Below, piece after piece: positions 21,216 through 32,436 of a stretch of 64,000 bases of DNA. A program made the position numbers and the translations under genes. The notes beneath the pieces are model-generated. The model had not been told where the DNA came from. It did no database searches and was given only the letters and a program-made list of their open reading frames with translations. Position 1 is the stretch's first letter. Every line of letters starts with the position of its first letter. The DNA comes from Siphonodentalium dalli (Eukaryota; Mollusca; Scaphopoda; Gadilida; Siphonodentaliidae): positions 220,359,771 to 220,423,770 of the forward strand of contig CP136065.1 of the NCBI GenBank assembly GCA_032622095.1, in the 5' to 3' direction.

Positions 21216-21758
21216 TTAAAAAGAAAGTTTAATAATGTTTGAATGATAAAATTGATATAATCCATTAAATAAGTCAAATAAATGGTCCATTTTAAAGCAA
21301 CACAGAGTTATTAAGCACCAGAGAACATAACTTCCAGCAAACATCACACAAGTCACAGTAATAAATCTCTTTATCCGTGTATAGCCTCTATGTTCTGAAG
21401 AATGCACACACATAGGAACTGTTTCATTTTGCTTGTCACTAACATTTGAGAATTTGAAAACTTTGTAAGAATTGTTGATAACTTTGATTGACAGTTCCGT
21501 AGGATCCATTTCTTTTGCCCATGCAGCGAACTTGAGAAATGCAGGTAATCCACACGGTTCACTCCTCCTATCTGTTTTATCGTGAAGACTGCGAGCTTCG
21601 GGTGTTGTTTTAAAGTGTTCCTTTTCAGCGTTTTTGTATTTAGGCATTAACAATGTTATCCGACTTCCTAGAAGTAGTTGATCATCTGGAATCAATTTCA
21701 CACATTTCCGACTGTAAGTTCCAAAATAACCTGAAAAAATTGTGAAGGGATTATGCAA
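21216..21758 (-). CDS. Terminal exon of a predicted single-pass membrane protein, copy 1
   Basis: Open for 180 codons on the minus strand. The likely exon starts at 21730, after the acceptor 'cacaattttttcag', with a 2-nt lead (phase 1, common between extracellular modules); the Met at 21758 is then intronic. Order from the N-terminus: GTYSRKCVKLIPDDQLLLGS; a charged linker with KTTPEARSLHDKTDRRSEPC; a region with three N-glycosylation sequons (NNS, NVS, NET) before a Cys; a basic stretch (RIKRF); a hydrophobic segment FITVTCVMFAGSYVLWCLIT of membrane-span length; then a ~25-residue tail to the stop. This fits the end of a type I surface protein. I do not recognise the family. No upstream exon of this gene is convincing within the unit, so expression depends on sequence outside it or the exon is a non-functional duplicate. 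Confidence 0.55.
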   Translation of the reverse strand: MHNPFTIFSGYFGTYSRKCVKLIPDDQLLLGSRITLLMPKYKNAEKEHFKTTPEARSLHDKTDRRSEPCGLPAFLKFAAWAKEMDPTELSIKVINNSYKVFKFSNVSDKQNETVPMCVHSSEHRGYTRIKRFITVTCVMFAGSYVLWCLITLCCFKMDHLFDLFNGLYQFYHSNIIKLSF

Positions 21759-22069
21759 TTATTAGTGATTAGTGTTCAATATTAATATTTAATGAATGCT
21801 GCCAGATCAACCAGTAATTGGGCAAATATTTCCTGTATGATAAATGAAACATGAATAACTGATTGAAAGAAAGAAAGTGTCTATACTCTTGCGATTACAT
21901 TTTCTCTAAATTTTGTTTAATTTTTAACGTTCAAAGATGTATTCAGGGTGCCAAACTATTTTTTACAAGTTTACAATTGGAATTCCATATGCAACGTCAG
22001 CCGCGTCGGTGAATATATCTGCAAATATACTGAGTATTTTTATATTAAGTACTGTACTCGTAGCAGTAA

Positions 22070-22470
22070 TTAACCCTTTACCCAACAAACCGGCCAAAAA
22101 CGGCCAAATAAAGCTGCAACAGCCTAAATTATCTTGGGTCTGTCTCAATAAAACCATACAAATATGGATATCATTGGAACCGGCTCATTGACCACATTGT
22201 GATGGTTACAGTTATGCCCTGTGCCAATGCATTCTCTTATATATGCGAGTCGACCATAGGTCGCCTCGCATATATAAGAGAATGCATTGGCCTAAAAACA
22301 AAACTTTTTTTAACACTTTTTACCATTTTTTCTTACATTCTTTAACAATTTTATAATTTTTAATGTGTTAAGCCAATGCATTCTCTTATATATGCGAGGC
22401 GACCTATGGTCGACTCGCATATATAAGAGAATGCATTGGCACAGGACCCTTCTGTTGGGTAAAGGGTTAA
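22070..22470. mobile_element. piggyBac-like TTAA MITE at array junction 1/2
   Basis: 401 bp from TTAACCCTTTACCCAACA to its complement, with two hairpins (about 22224-22290 and 22373-22442). The left flank is 'gtagcagtaa' and the right flank 'cttcaaacct'. The right flank is also what follows the bare TTAA at 19072-19075, the left edge of the array. Confidence 0.82.
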
Positions 22471-23031
22471 CTTCAAACCTCTCATTTTCTTCCTTATTAT
22501 TTCCCCCAAATGTTAACATGATACAAATTTTTGGCTTTCTTTAGGGTATTAAATTAAACTGTTTCTTATCAATGTTTATGTATTTGGGCATTAAATTTAT
22601 ATGTGTGCCTTAATACCAAACATGACGCACATCCGACTTTGACCAATTATGAACATAAGGTCATGAGCGACTCCTGGAAAGCAGCTTCTTAATCTTACTT
22701 ACCCTTAATTCCCATGTGTTCCAACCAAATTTGTAACATGATAAGTCGATCAGGTATACTATTCTTACTTTCCCTTAATTCCCATGAGTTCCAACCAAAT
22801 TTACATGATAAGTGGATATACCATTATTACTTACCCTTAATTCCCATGTGTTCCAACCAATTTACATCATAAGTAGGTATACCATTCCACTGTTTCGAAT
22901 AACTCACCATGTCACAACTATGCAAGTTCCATGTCTGCAAGTTTAGGAGAGATGTGGGCACATTGGTAATTGCAACACAGCAAGTCTGAGTTTAGTGTGC
23001 CTGTCATTTGCAGAATGAGGTCCCCCAGAGG

Positions 23032-24495
23032 CAGGCCTCAGCTCACAAGGCGACTCGGGCGAGATTGTCGCCTTACTGTCGCTGACTTCGCCCTATCGTC
23101 GCTCTAAGGTGAAATCGAAGTCGCATTCAATTTTAGGGCGAATTATTATTTATTTTTTTCTTTATTTTTTTTCTAGTTTTTTTCCCGGACATGTCTGGAC
23201 ATGTCCGTATATAGATGAATTGTGGCGGCCATCCCAAAAAGAAACAGACGATGCAGAGCCAAAGACCCAAGTGTTTAAAATAAAAAAATAAAATATGACC
23301 TATTGTTTTGTGTTGTTATTCCGTCGCCTTTGTGCCCTTTGCGGTAATGAATGTTAATCACGAATGTTTTGACACGCTGAAAACACGATGAGATGTTCGC
23401 ATCTGTGTTGTTACTGATCATCGTGAGTGTCACAAATAAATGTTTTAATTAACTTAAAAGACCGCCGTCCCGCTTTTCAGATATAAAACAATATACGACA
23501 TTATCAGAGTATGTACCAGGCGCTTCGGAAGTTCGTTTCGGTAACGCGTCAGACTTTTTGAAGAGACCGTGTCGGACTTTTTGAAGAGACCGACTTCCGT
23601 AAATAAAATAATGTCAAGTTTATTGCTTTAATCGGATTATACCAGTGATGTTGGCATTAATTAAGGGAGGCCATTAATTAATAAAAGCTTTTGCAACTCC
23701 TTTGTTAGTTAGTCCTTATTGTTTATTTTAGCGGACACCCACATTACAGCCGTGACCAACTTAAAAAGTTACATGCATCATGATTCAGACTGTACAAACG
23801 TATCTTCCAAGCTGCAGTCTAGGTTACATTGAAGTAATTATTTCCCATAGGCCTCAGTGTTAACATATAATGGCCTGCAGCCCTGACTATCCAAAAATTG
23901 TGATAAATGAGTACACGGTCACCGGAATTGGCATCTGCGCAAAGTTTCTGCATGAAAAAAATCATATCGTCGAGCATGGAATGTACCTTTAAATTTGGGA
24001 TTTATAATCGAGAGTCAGAATTGCATGAAAAAAATATTGACATTTTTTACCTCACACCAAAAAAATTAAATCTAGGAACCACGTGCTTTACAATGTGCCA
24101 ATGTTTTGTTTGGAGTCTGAAATTTCAAGAGGAGTGATTGCATGTATTTTATATGTTTAAATATCGAATCTACTATTAACCAACCAGAGCCCAGAATTTT
24201 TTTAATTCTCTCCTGCATCTTGGTCCAAAATCCGTTGGAGGGCGCTACCAATCGAATTACTTCACTGTAACCTAAATCTAGGAAATAATACTACTTTCAT
24301 TTAGTTAAAAAAGTAACTATTACTGTAACTTGATAATTGTCTTGCTTAAATGATAGCTACACAAAACATTTCCAAAAATTTTAAATGTATAATAACAATT
24401 AATTAAGCTAATTTCAGATAAAGTCAAATTTTTTTAGTTTTATTTGTTATTTTATCTTTTTAAATTTTTTATTGTCAGATGTTATAAAATAAAGG
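23032..24495. mobile_element. 1.46-kb insertion with 7-bp target duplication (copy 2)
   Basis: The insert begins CAGGCCTCAGCTCACAAGG directly after CCAGAGG and is followed by a second CCAGAGG (24496-24502). Copy 1 shows the empty site. The left end resembles hAT-type termini (CAG start, GC-rich 'ggcgactcgggcgag'), but the right end (...gttataaaataaagg) has no matching inverted repeat, so the class is unsure. The interior has a tandem motif 'ggactttttgaagagaccg' (near 23570) and an open stretch of 76 codons (23907-24137) without codon bias or splice sites, which I do not treat as a gene. Confidence 0.72.
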
Positions 24496-25755
24496 CCAGA
24501 GGGTGAATTTAGTGACTCTATTCCGCATAGTGTGCTATCATCACTAAATTCACTCTCTGGGGACCTCATTCTGCTTAGGCCTCATCTTCTCTGGAAAGTT
24601 ACTTTATTATCAAATTCCAAATTTGAATGTACGATTCTATGTTGAAAAAGGGCAATAACTTTGCAAAAATTAGTCCCACCAAACTCAAAATTGCAGGTGC
24701 GCAGGCAATAACTCCGCCAAAATGAGTCTATTGCAAGTCTGTTCGTACTAAAACCAGCTAAGATATTGGAATAGCGGGATGCTTGTTTTAGTACGAGAAT
24801 GTCCCAGGGTTGGTGGCGGGAAGGGGCTAATTCTATAAATGAGCAGAACTGTGTGATGTAAGTGAGGCATACCATTACCCAATGAATATTCCAAAATTCT
24901 TACATTGGCTCAAAATAAATAAAACTAGCTGATGTTTCCAACTTCATCTGGGCTATTTAGGGATTTCTTTGCAACAAACATGCCTATATGAGCATATATG
25001 AGCGAGGACACAGTCGCACGTGAAATTTGACCTGCCCATATTGTTCCCGGGATCAAATAGGCCTACATACCAAATTTGAGTCGGATCGATCGAAGTCCAG
25101 AAACATGCCTATATAAGCATATATGAGCAAGGTCAAGGACATGGTTGCACATGAAATAGGATCCACCCATATTGTTCCCTGGATCAAAGTACGCCTACAT
25201 ACCAAATTTGAGTCGGATTCTAGTGAGAAACAGTTGCAAGTGCTAGACATGAGCATGCACACATAAAATCCATCAGAATTAAAGATACTCAATCCGATTT
25301 GATGGTCCCCATATAATCAGATTCCAACAACAACAACATTTTTAGAAATGCCGCTTCGGTTATCAGAATCAATTAATTGCCCAAAAATAATGCTAACCAC
25401 TGTCAACTATAGTATAAAATTGCCTGAAACGTGTTATTTATCAACATGTTGGTCGATGAAATTTTGCCTTATTATCAACACAAAGCCTCTTGATTTTAGA
25501 GTTATCCATCTTCATCCGCAATTTGGTCCGAGACGGTCAACTCTTTACTGGGCTACTATAAATCTCGATGGTGAAAAATAATTTATTTCAAAAATCGATA
25601 TATAATAACTCTGAGGTGGGTTCCTCGACTTGAATCAAATATTTTTTACCCCCGAATCCAAATACATAGTAATTGAGGGGCCCTTAATCGGATTGTGTTG
25701 TGGGTAACAGTACATGTTTTTATATAGGATATAAAATATTTTGTATGAAAAACAT

Positions 25756-26298
25756 TTAAAAAGAAAGTTTAATAATGTTTGAATGATAAAATTGATATAA
25801 TCCATTAAATAAGTCAAATAAATGGTCCATTTTAAAGCAACACAGAGTTATTAAGCACCAGAGAACATAACTTCCAGCAAACATCACACAAGTCACAGTA
25901 ATAAATCTCTTTATCCGTGTATAGCCTCTATGTTCTGAAGAATGCACACACATAGGAACTGTTTCATTTTGCTTGTCACTAACATTTGAGAATTTGAAAA
26001 CTTTGTAAGAATTGTTGATAACTTTGATTGACAGTTCCGTAGGATCCATTTCTTTTGCCCATGCAGCGAACTTGAGAAATGCAGGTAATCCACACGGTTC
26101 ACTCCTCCTATCTGTTTTATCGTGAAGACTGCGAGCTTCGGGTGTTGTTTTAAAGTGTTCCTTTTCAGCGTTTTTGTATTTAGGCATTAACAATGTTATC
26201 CGACTTCCTAGAAGTAGTTGATCATCTGGAATCAATTTCACACATTTCCGACTGTAAGTTCCAAAATAACCTGAAAAAATTGTGAAGGGATTATGCAA
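25756..26298 (-). CDS. Terminal exon of a predicted membrane protein, copy 2
   Basis: Predicted protein identical to copy 1 over all 180 residues. Likely acceptor at 26270. Confidence 0.55.
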   Translation of the reverse strand: MHNPFTIFSGYFGTYSRKCVKLIPDDQLLLGSRITLLMPKYKNAEKEHFKTTPEARSLHDKTDRRSEPCGLPAFLKFAAWAKEMDPTELSIKVINNSYKVFKFSNVSDKQNETVPMCVHSSEHRGYTRIKRFITVTCVMFAGSYVLWCLITLCCFKMDHLFDLFNGLYQFYHSNIIKLSF

Positions 26299-26609
26299 TT
26301 ATTAGTGATTAGTGTTCAATATTAATATTTAATGAATGCTGCCAGATCAACCAGTAATTGGGCAAATATTTCCTGTATGATAAATGAAACATGAATAACT
26401 GATTGAAAGAAAGAAAGTGTCTATACTCTTGCGATTACATTTTCTCTAAATTTTGTTTAATTTTTAACGTTCAAAGATGTATTCAGGGTGCCAAACTATT
26501 TTTTACAAGTTTACAATTGGAATTCCATATGCAACGTCAGCCGCGTCGGTGAATATATCTGCAAATATACTGAGTATTTTTATATTAAGTACTGTACTCG
26601 TAGCAGTAA

Positions 26610-27010
26610 TTAACCCTTTACCCAACAAACCGGCCAAAAACGGCCAAATAAAGCTGCAACAGCCTAAATTATCTTGGGTCTGTCTCAATAAAACCATACA
26701 AATATGGATATCATTGGAACCGGCTCATTGACCACATTGTGATGGTTACAGTTATGCCCTGTGCCAATGCATTCTCTTATATATGCGAGTCGACCATAGG
26801 TCGCCTCGCATATATAAGAGAATGCATTGGCCTAAAAAAAAAACTTTTTTTAACACTTTTTACCATTTTTTCTTACATTCTTTAACAATTTTATAATTTT
26901 TAATGTGTTAAGCCAATGCATTCTCTTATATATGCGAGGCGACCTATGGTCGACTCGCATATATAAGAGAATGCATTGGCACAGGACCCTTCTGTTGGGT
27001 AAAGGGTTAA
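26610..27010. mobile_element. TTAA MITE at array junction 2/3
   Basis: Same element and same flanks as 22070-22470. Confidence 0.82.
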
Positions 27011-27571
27011 CTTCAAACCTCTCATTTTCTTCCTTATTATTTCCCCCAAATGTTAACATGATACAAATTTTTGGCTTTCTTTAGGGTATTAAATTAAACT
27101 GTTTCTTATCAATGTTTATGTATTTGGGCATTAAATTTATATGTGTGCCTTAATACCAAACATGACGCACATCCGACTTTGACCAATTATGAACATAAGG
27201 TCATGAGCGACTCCTGGAAAGCAGCTTCTTAATCTTACTTACCCTTAATTCCCATGTGTTCCAACCAAATTTGTAACATGATAAGTCGATCAGGTATACT
27301 ATTCTTACTTTCCCTTAATTCCCATGAGTTCCAACCAAATTTACATGATAAGTGGATATACCATTATTACTTACCCTTAATTCCCATGTGTTCCAACCAA
27401 TTTACATCATAAGTAGGTATACCATTCCACTGTTTCGAATAACTCACCATGTCACAACTATGCAAGTTCCATGTCTGCAAGTTTAGGAGAGATGTGGGCA
27501 CATTGGTAATTGCAACACAGCAAGTCTGAGTTTAGTGTGCCTGTCATTTGCAGAATGAGGTCCCCCAGAGG

Positions 27572-29036
27572 CAGGCCTCAGCTCACAAGGCGACTCGGGC
27601 GAGATTGTCGCCTTACTGTCGCTGACTTCGCCCTATCGTCGCTCTAAGGTGAAATCGAAGTCGCATTCAATTTTAGGGCGAATTATTATTTATTTTTTTT
27701 CTTTATTTTTTTTCTAGTTTTTTTCCCGGACATGTCTGGACATGTCCGTATATAGATGAATTGTGGCGGCCATCCCAAAAAGAAACAGACGATGCAGAGC
27801 CAAAGACCCAAGTGTTTAAAATAAAAAAATAAAATATGACCTATTGTTTTGTGTTGTTATTCCGTCGCCTTTGTGCCCTTTGCGGTAATGAATGTTAATC
27901 ACGAATGTTTTGACACGCTGAAAACACGATGAGATGTTCGCATCTGTGTTGTTACTGATCATCGTGAGTGTCACAAATAAATGTTTTAATTAACTTAAAA
28001 GACCGCCGTCCCGCTTTTCAGATATAAAACAATATACGACATTATCAGAGTATGTACCAGGCGCTTCGGAAGTTCGTTTCGGTAACGCGTCAGACTTTTT
28101 GAAGAGACCGTGTCGGACTTTTTGAAGAGACCGACTTCCGTAAATAAAATAATGTCAAGTTTATTGCTTTAATCGGATTATACCAGTGATGTTGGCATTA
28201 ATTAAGGGAGGCCATTAATTAATAAAAGCTTTTGCAACTCCTTTGTTAGTTAGTCCTTATTGTTTATTTTAGCGGACACCCACATTACAGCCGTGACCAA
28301 CTTAAAAAGTTACATGCATCATGATTCAGACTGTACAAACGTATCTTCCAAGCTGCAGTCTAGGTTACATTGAAGTAATTATTTCCCATAGGCCTCAGTG
28401 TTAACATATAATGGCCTGCAGCCCTGACTATCCAAAAATTGTGATAAATGAGTACACGGTCACCGGAATTGGCATCTGCGCAAAGTTTCTGCATGAAAAA
28501 AATCATATCGTCGAGCATGGAATGTACCTTTAAATTTGGGATTTATAATCGAGAGTCAGAATTGCATGAAAAAAATATTGACATTTTTTACCTCACACCA
28601 AAAAAATTAAATCTAGGAACCACGTGCTTTACAATGTGCCAATGTTTTGTTTGGAGTCTGAAATTTCAAGAGGAGTGATTGCATGTATTTTATATGTTTA
28701 AATATCGAATCTACTATTAACCAACCAGAGCCCAGAATTTTTTTAATTCTCTCCTGCATCTTGGTCCAAAATCCGTTGGAGGGCGCTACCAATCGAATTA
28801 CTTCACTGTAACCTAAATCTAGGAAATAATACTACTTTCATTTAGTTAAAAAAGTAACTATTACTGTAACTTGATAATTGTCTTGCTTAAATGATAGCTA
28901 CACAAAACATTTCCAAAAATTTTAAATGTATAATAACAATTAATTAAGCTAATTTCAGATAAAGTCAAATTTTTTTAGTTTTATTTGTTATTTTATCTTT
29001 TTAAATTTTTTATTGTCAGATGTTATAAAATAAAGG
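27572..29036. mobile_element. 1.46-kb insertion (copy 3)
   Basis: Same insertion and same CCAGAGG duplication (29037-29043) as in copy 2, one T longer. Shared breakpoints mean a single insertion before amplification. Confidence 0.72.
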
Positions 29037-30620
29037 CCAGAGGGTGAATTTAGTGACTCTATTCCGCATAGTGTGCTATCATCACTAAATTCACTCTCTG
29101 GGGACCTCATTCTGCTTAGGCCTCATCTTCTCTGGAAAGTTACTTTATTATCAAATTCCAAATTTGAATGTACGATTCTATGTTGAAAAAGGGCAATAAC
29201 TTTGCAAAAATTAGTCCCACCAAACTCAAAATTGCAGGTGCGCAGGTTCCCATGCTGGTTAACATCTGGGCCAAGTTTTTAAACTTTTTACTGGAACATG
29301 GCTTGGACAAAAGATGCATCCCAGGATGTACGATTCTATGTTGAAAAAGAGCAATAACTCCGCCAAAATGAGTCTATTGCAAGTCTGTTCGTACTAAAAC
29401 CAGCTAAGATATTGGAATAGCGGGATGTTTGTTTTAGTACGAGAATGTCCCAGGGTTGGTGGCGGGAAGGGGCTAATTCTATAAATGAGCAGAACTGTGT
29501 GATGTAAGTGAGGCATACCATTACCCAATGAATATTCCAAAATTCTTACATTGGCTCAAAATAAATAAAACTAGCTGATGTTTCCAACTTCATCTGGGCT
29601 ATTTAGGGATTTCTTTGCAACAAACATGCCTATATGAGCATATATGAGCGAGGACACAGTCGCACGTGAAATTTGACCTGCCCATATTGTTCCCGGGATC
29701 AAATAGGCCTACATACCAAATTTGAGTCGGATCGATCGAAGTCCAGAAACATGCCTATATAAGCATATATGAGCAAGGTCAAGGACATGGTTGCACATGA
29801 AATAGGATCCACCCATATTGTTCCCTGGATCAAAGTACGCCTACATACCAAATTTGAGTCGGATTGGTCAAGCAGTTTTTGAGTCTATAACACACATACA
29901 CACACACACACACACACATACATACATACAGACAGACAGAAGTTCATAAATATATAATAGAAGATATAGAAAATGTAAGTCCCTTATAAGTTGTGGTTGA
30001 TGAATAATATTAGCTATTCTGCATTCTATACATTGAAAACTAACAACTTGGTTAATTGTTACTATTGAATTGAAAGAACCAATTCTAGTGAGAAACAGTT
30101 GCAAGTGCTAGACATGAGCATGCACACATAAAATCCATCAGAATTAAAGATACTCAATCCGATTTGATGGTCCCCATATAATCAGATTCCAACAACAACA
30201 ACATTTTTAGAAATGCCGCTTCGGTTATCAGAATCAATTAATTGCCCAAAAATAATGCTAACCACTGTCAACTATAGTATAAAATTGCCTGAAACGTGTT
30301 ATTTATCAACATGTTGGTCGATGAAATTTTGCCTTATTATCAACACAAAGCCTCTTGATTTTAGAGTTATCCATCTTAATCCGCAATTTGGTCCGAGACG
30401 GTCAACTCTTTACTGGGCTACTATAAATCTCGATGGTGAAAAATAATTTATTTCAAAAATCGATATATAATAACTCTGAGGTGGGTTCCTCGACTTGAAT
30501 CAAATATTTTTTACCCCCGAATCCAAATACATAGTAATTGAGGGGCCCTTAATCGGATTGTGTTGTGGGTAACAGTACATGTTTTTATATAGGATATAAA
30601 ATATTTTGTATGAAAAACAT

Positions 30621-31163
30621 TTAAAAAGAAAGTTTAATAATGTTTGAATGATAAAATTGATATAATCCATTAAATAAGTCAAATAAATGGTCCATTTTAA
30701 AGCAACACAGAGTTATTAAGCACCAGAGAACATAACTTCCAGCAAACATCACACAAGTCACAGTAATAAATCTCTTTATCCGTGTATAGCCTCTATGTTC
30801 TGAAGAATGCACACACATAGGAACTGTTTCATTTTGCTTGTCACTAACATTTGAGAATTTGAAAACTTTGTAAGAATTGTTGATAACTTTGATTGACAGT
30901 TCCGTAGGATCCATTTCTTTTGCCCATGCAGCGAACTTGAGAAATGCAGGTAATCCACACGGTTCACTCCTCCTATCTGTTTTATCGTGAAGACTGCGAG
31001 CTTCGGGTGTTGTTTTAAAGTGTTCCTTTTCAGCGTTTTTGTATTTAGGCATTAACAATGTTATCCGACTTCCTAGAAGTAGTTGATCATCTGGAATCAA
31101 TTTCACACATTTCCGACTGTAAGTTCCAAAATAACCTGAAAAAATTGTGAAGGGATTATGCAA
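30621..31163 (-). CDS. Terminal exon of a predicted membrane protein, copy 3
   Basis: Predicted protein identical to copy 1. Likely acceptor at 31135. Confidence 0.55.
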   Translation of the reverse strand: MHNPFTIFSGYFGTYSRKCVKLIPDDQLLLGSRITLLMPKYKNAEKEHFKTTPEARSLHDKTDRRSEPCGLPAFLKFAAWAKEMDPTELSIKVINNSYKVFKFSNVSDKQNETVPMCVHSSEHRGYTRIKRFITVTCVMFAGSYVLWCLITLCCFKMDHLFDLFNGLYQFYHSNIIKLSF

Positions 31164-31474
31164 TTATTAGTGATTAGTGTTCAATATTAATATTTAATGA
31201 ATGCTGCCAGATCAACCAGTAATTGGGCAAATATTTCCTGTATGATAAATGAAACATGAATAACTGATTGAAAGAAAGAAAGTGTCTATACTCTTGCGAT
31301 TACATTTTCTCTAAATTTTGTTTAATTTTTAACGTTCAAAGATGTATTCAGGGTGCCAAACTATTTTTTACAAGTTTACAATTGGAATTCCATATGCAAC
31401 GTCAGCCGCGTCGGTGAATATATCTGCAAATATACTGAGTATTTTTATATTAAGTACTGTACTCGTAGCAGTAA

Positions 31475-31875
31475 TTAACCCTTTACCCAACAAACCGGCC
31501 AAAAACGGCCAAATAAAGCTGCAACAGCCTAAATTATCTTGGGTCTGTCTCAATAAAACCATACAAATATGGATATCATTGGAACCGGCTCATTGACCAC
31601 ATTGTGATGGTTACAGTTATGCCCTGTGCCAATGCATTCTCTTATATATGCGAGTCGACCATAGGTCGCCTCGCATATATAAGAGAATGCATTGGCCTAA
31701 AAAAAAAACTTTTTTTAACACTTTTTACCATTTTTTCTTACATTCTTTAACAATTTTATAATTTTTAATGTGTTAAGCCAATGCATTCTCTTATATATGC
31801 GAGGCGACCTATGGTCGACTCGCATATATAAGAGAATGCATTGGCACAGGACCCCTCTGTTGGGTAAAGGGTTAA
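31475..31875. mobile_element. TTAA MITE at array junction 3/4
   Basis: Same element and flanks, with a private substitution near 31855. Confidence 0.82.
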
Positions 31876-32436
31876 CTTCAAACCTCTCATTTTCTTCCTT
31901 ATTATTTCCCCCAAATGTTAACATGATACAAATTTTTGGCTTTCTTTAGGGTATTAAATTAAACTGTTTCTTATCAATGTTTATGTATTTGGGCATTAAA
32001 TTTATATGTGTGCCTTAATACCAAACATGACGCACATCCGACTTTGACCAATTATGAACATAAGGTCATGAGCGACTCCTGGAAAGCAGCTTCTTAATCT
32101 TACTTACCCTTAATTCCCATGTGTTCCAACCAAATTTGTAACATGATAAGTCGATCAGGTATACTATTCTTACTTTCCCTTAATTCCCATGAGTTCCAAC
32201 CAAATTTACATGATAAGTGGATATACCATTATTACTTACCCTTAATTCCCATGTGTTCCAACCAATTTACATCATAAGTAGGTATACCATTCCACTGTTT
32301 CGAATAACTCACCATGTCACAACTATGCAAGTTCCATGTCTGCAAGTTTAGGAGAGATGTGGGCACATTGGTAATTGCAACACAGCAAGTCTGAGTTTAG
32401 TGTGCCTGTCATTTGCAGAATGAGGTCCCCCAGAGG

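Larger units (their letters stand above)
19075..22470. repeat. Array copy 1 (edge copy, ancestral form)
   Basis: 3396 bp. It lacks the 1.46-kb insertion: the text runs 'tccccccagagggtgaattt' through the empty site (~19627-19640). It keeps the 105-bp segment (~19832-19936) and the 219-bp tail segment, with the CA tract from 20486. It has 11 extra bases near 19556 and several small differences before 19860; afterwards it matches the other copies closely. Alleles: H at the second marker (HLHPQ), T at the first (KQTSR). Confidence 0.92.
22471..27010. repeat. Array copy 2
   Basis: 4540 bp. Carries the 1.46-kb insertion, the 105-bp deletion (junction ~24714) and the 219-bp deletion (junction ~25219, no CA tract). 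Allele KQASR/HLHPQ. One T fewer than later copies in the T-run near 23150. Confidence 0.93.
27011..31875. repeat. Array copy 3 (full-length type)
   Basis: 4865 bp, no deletions. CA tract from 29891. Allele KQTSR/HLNPQ. Private change 'gacccctctg' near 31851 in the MITE end. Confidence 0.93.

Noticed and set aside
21963-22519. Frames of 64-84 codons over the array-junction MITE
   Set aside because: Both lie in the TIR and hairpins of the TTAA element; the same text appears at 8051, 13639 and 18571 with broken frames. A short GC-richer stretch at ~21975-22020 (minus) has an acceptor-like 'tatatttgcag' and a GTAAAC, but its phase does not join the membrane-protein exon.
23907-24137. 76-codon plus-strand frame inside the 1.46-kb insertion, repeated in nine copies
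   Set aside because: It recurs only because the whole insertion was amplified. The frame has A-runs, no plausible domain and no splice context. Conservation between copies is no evidence of coding here.
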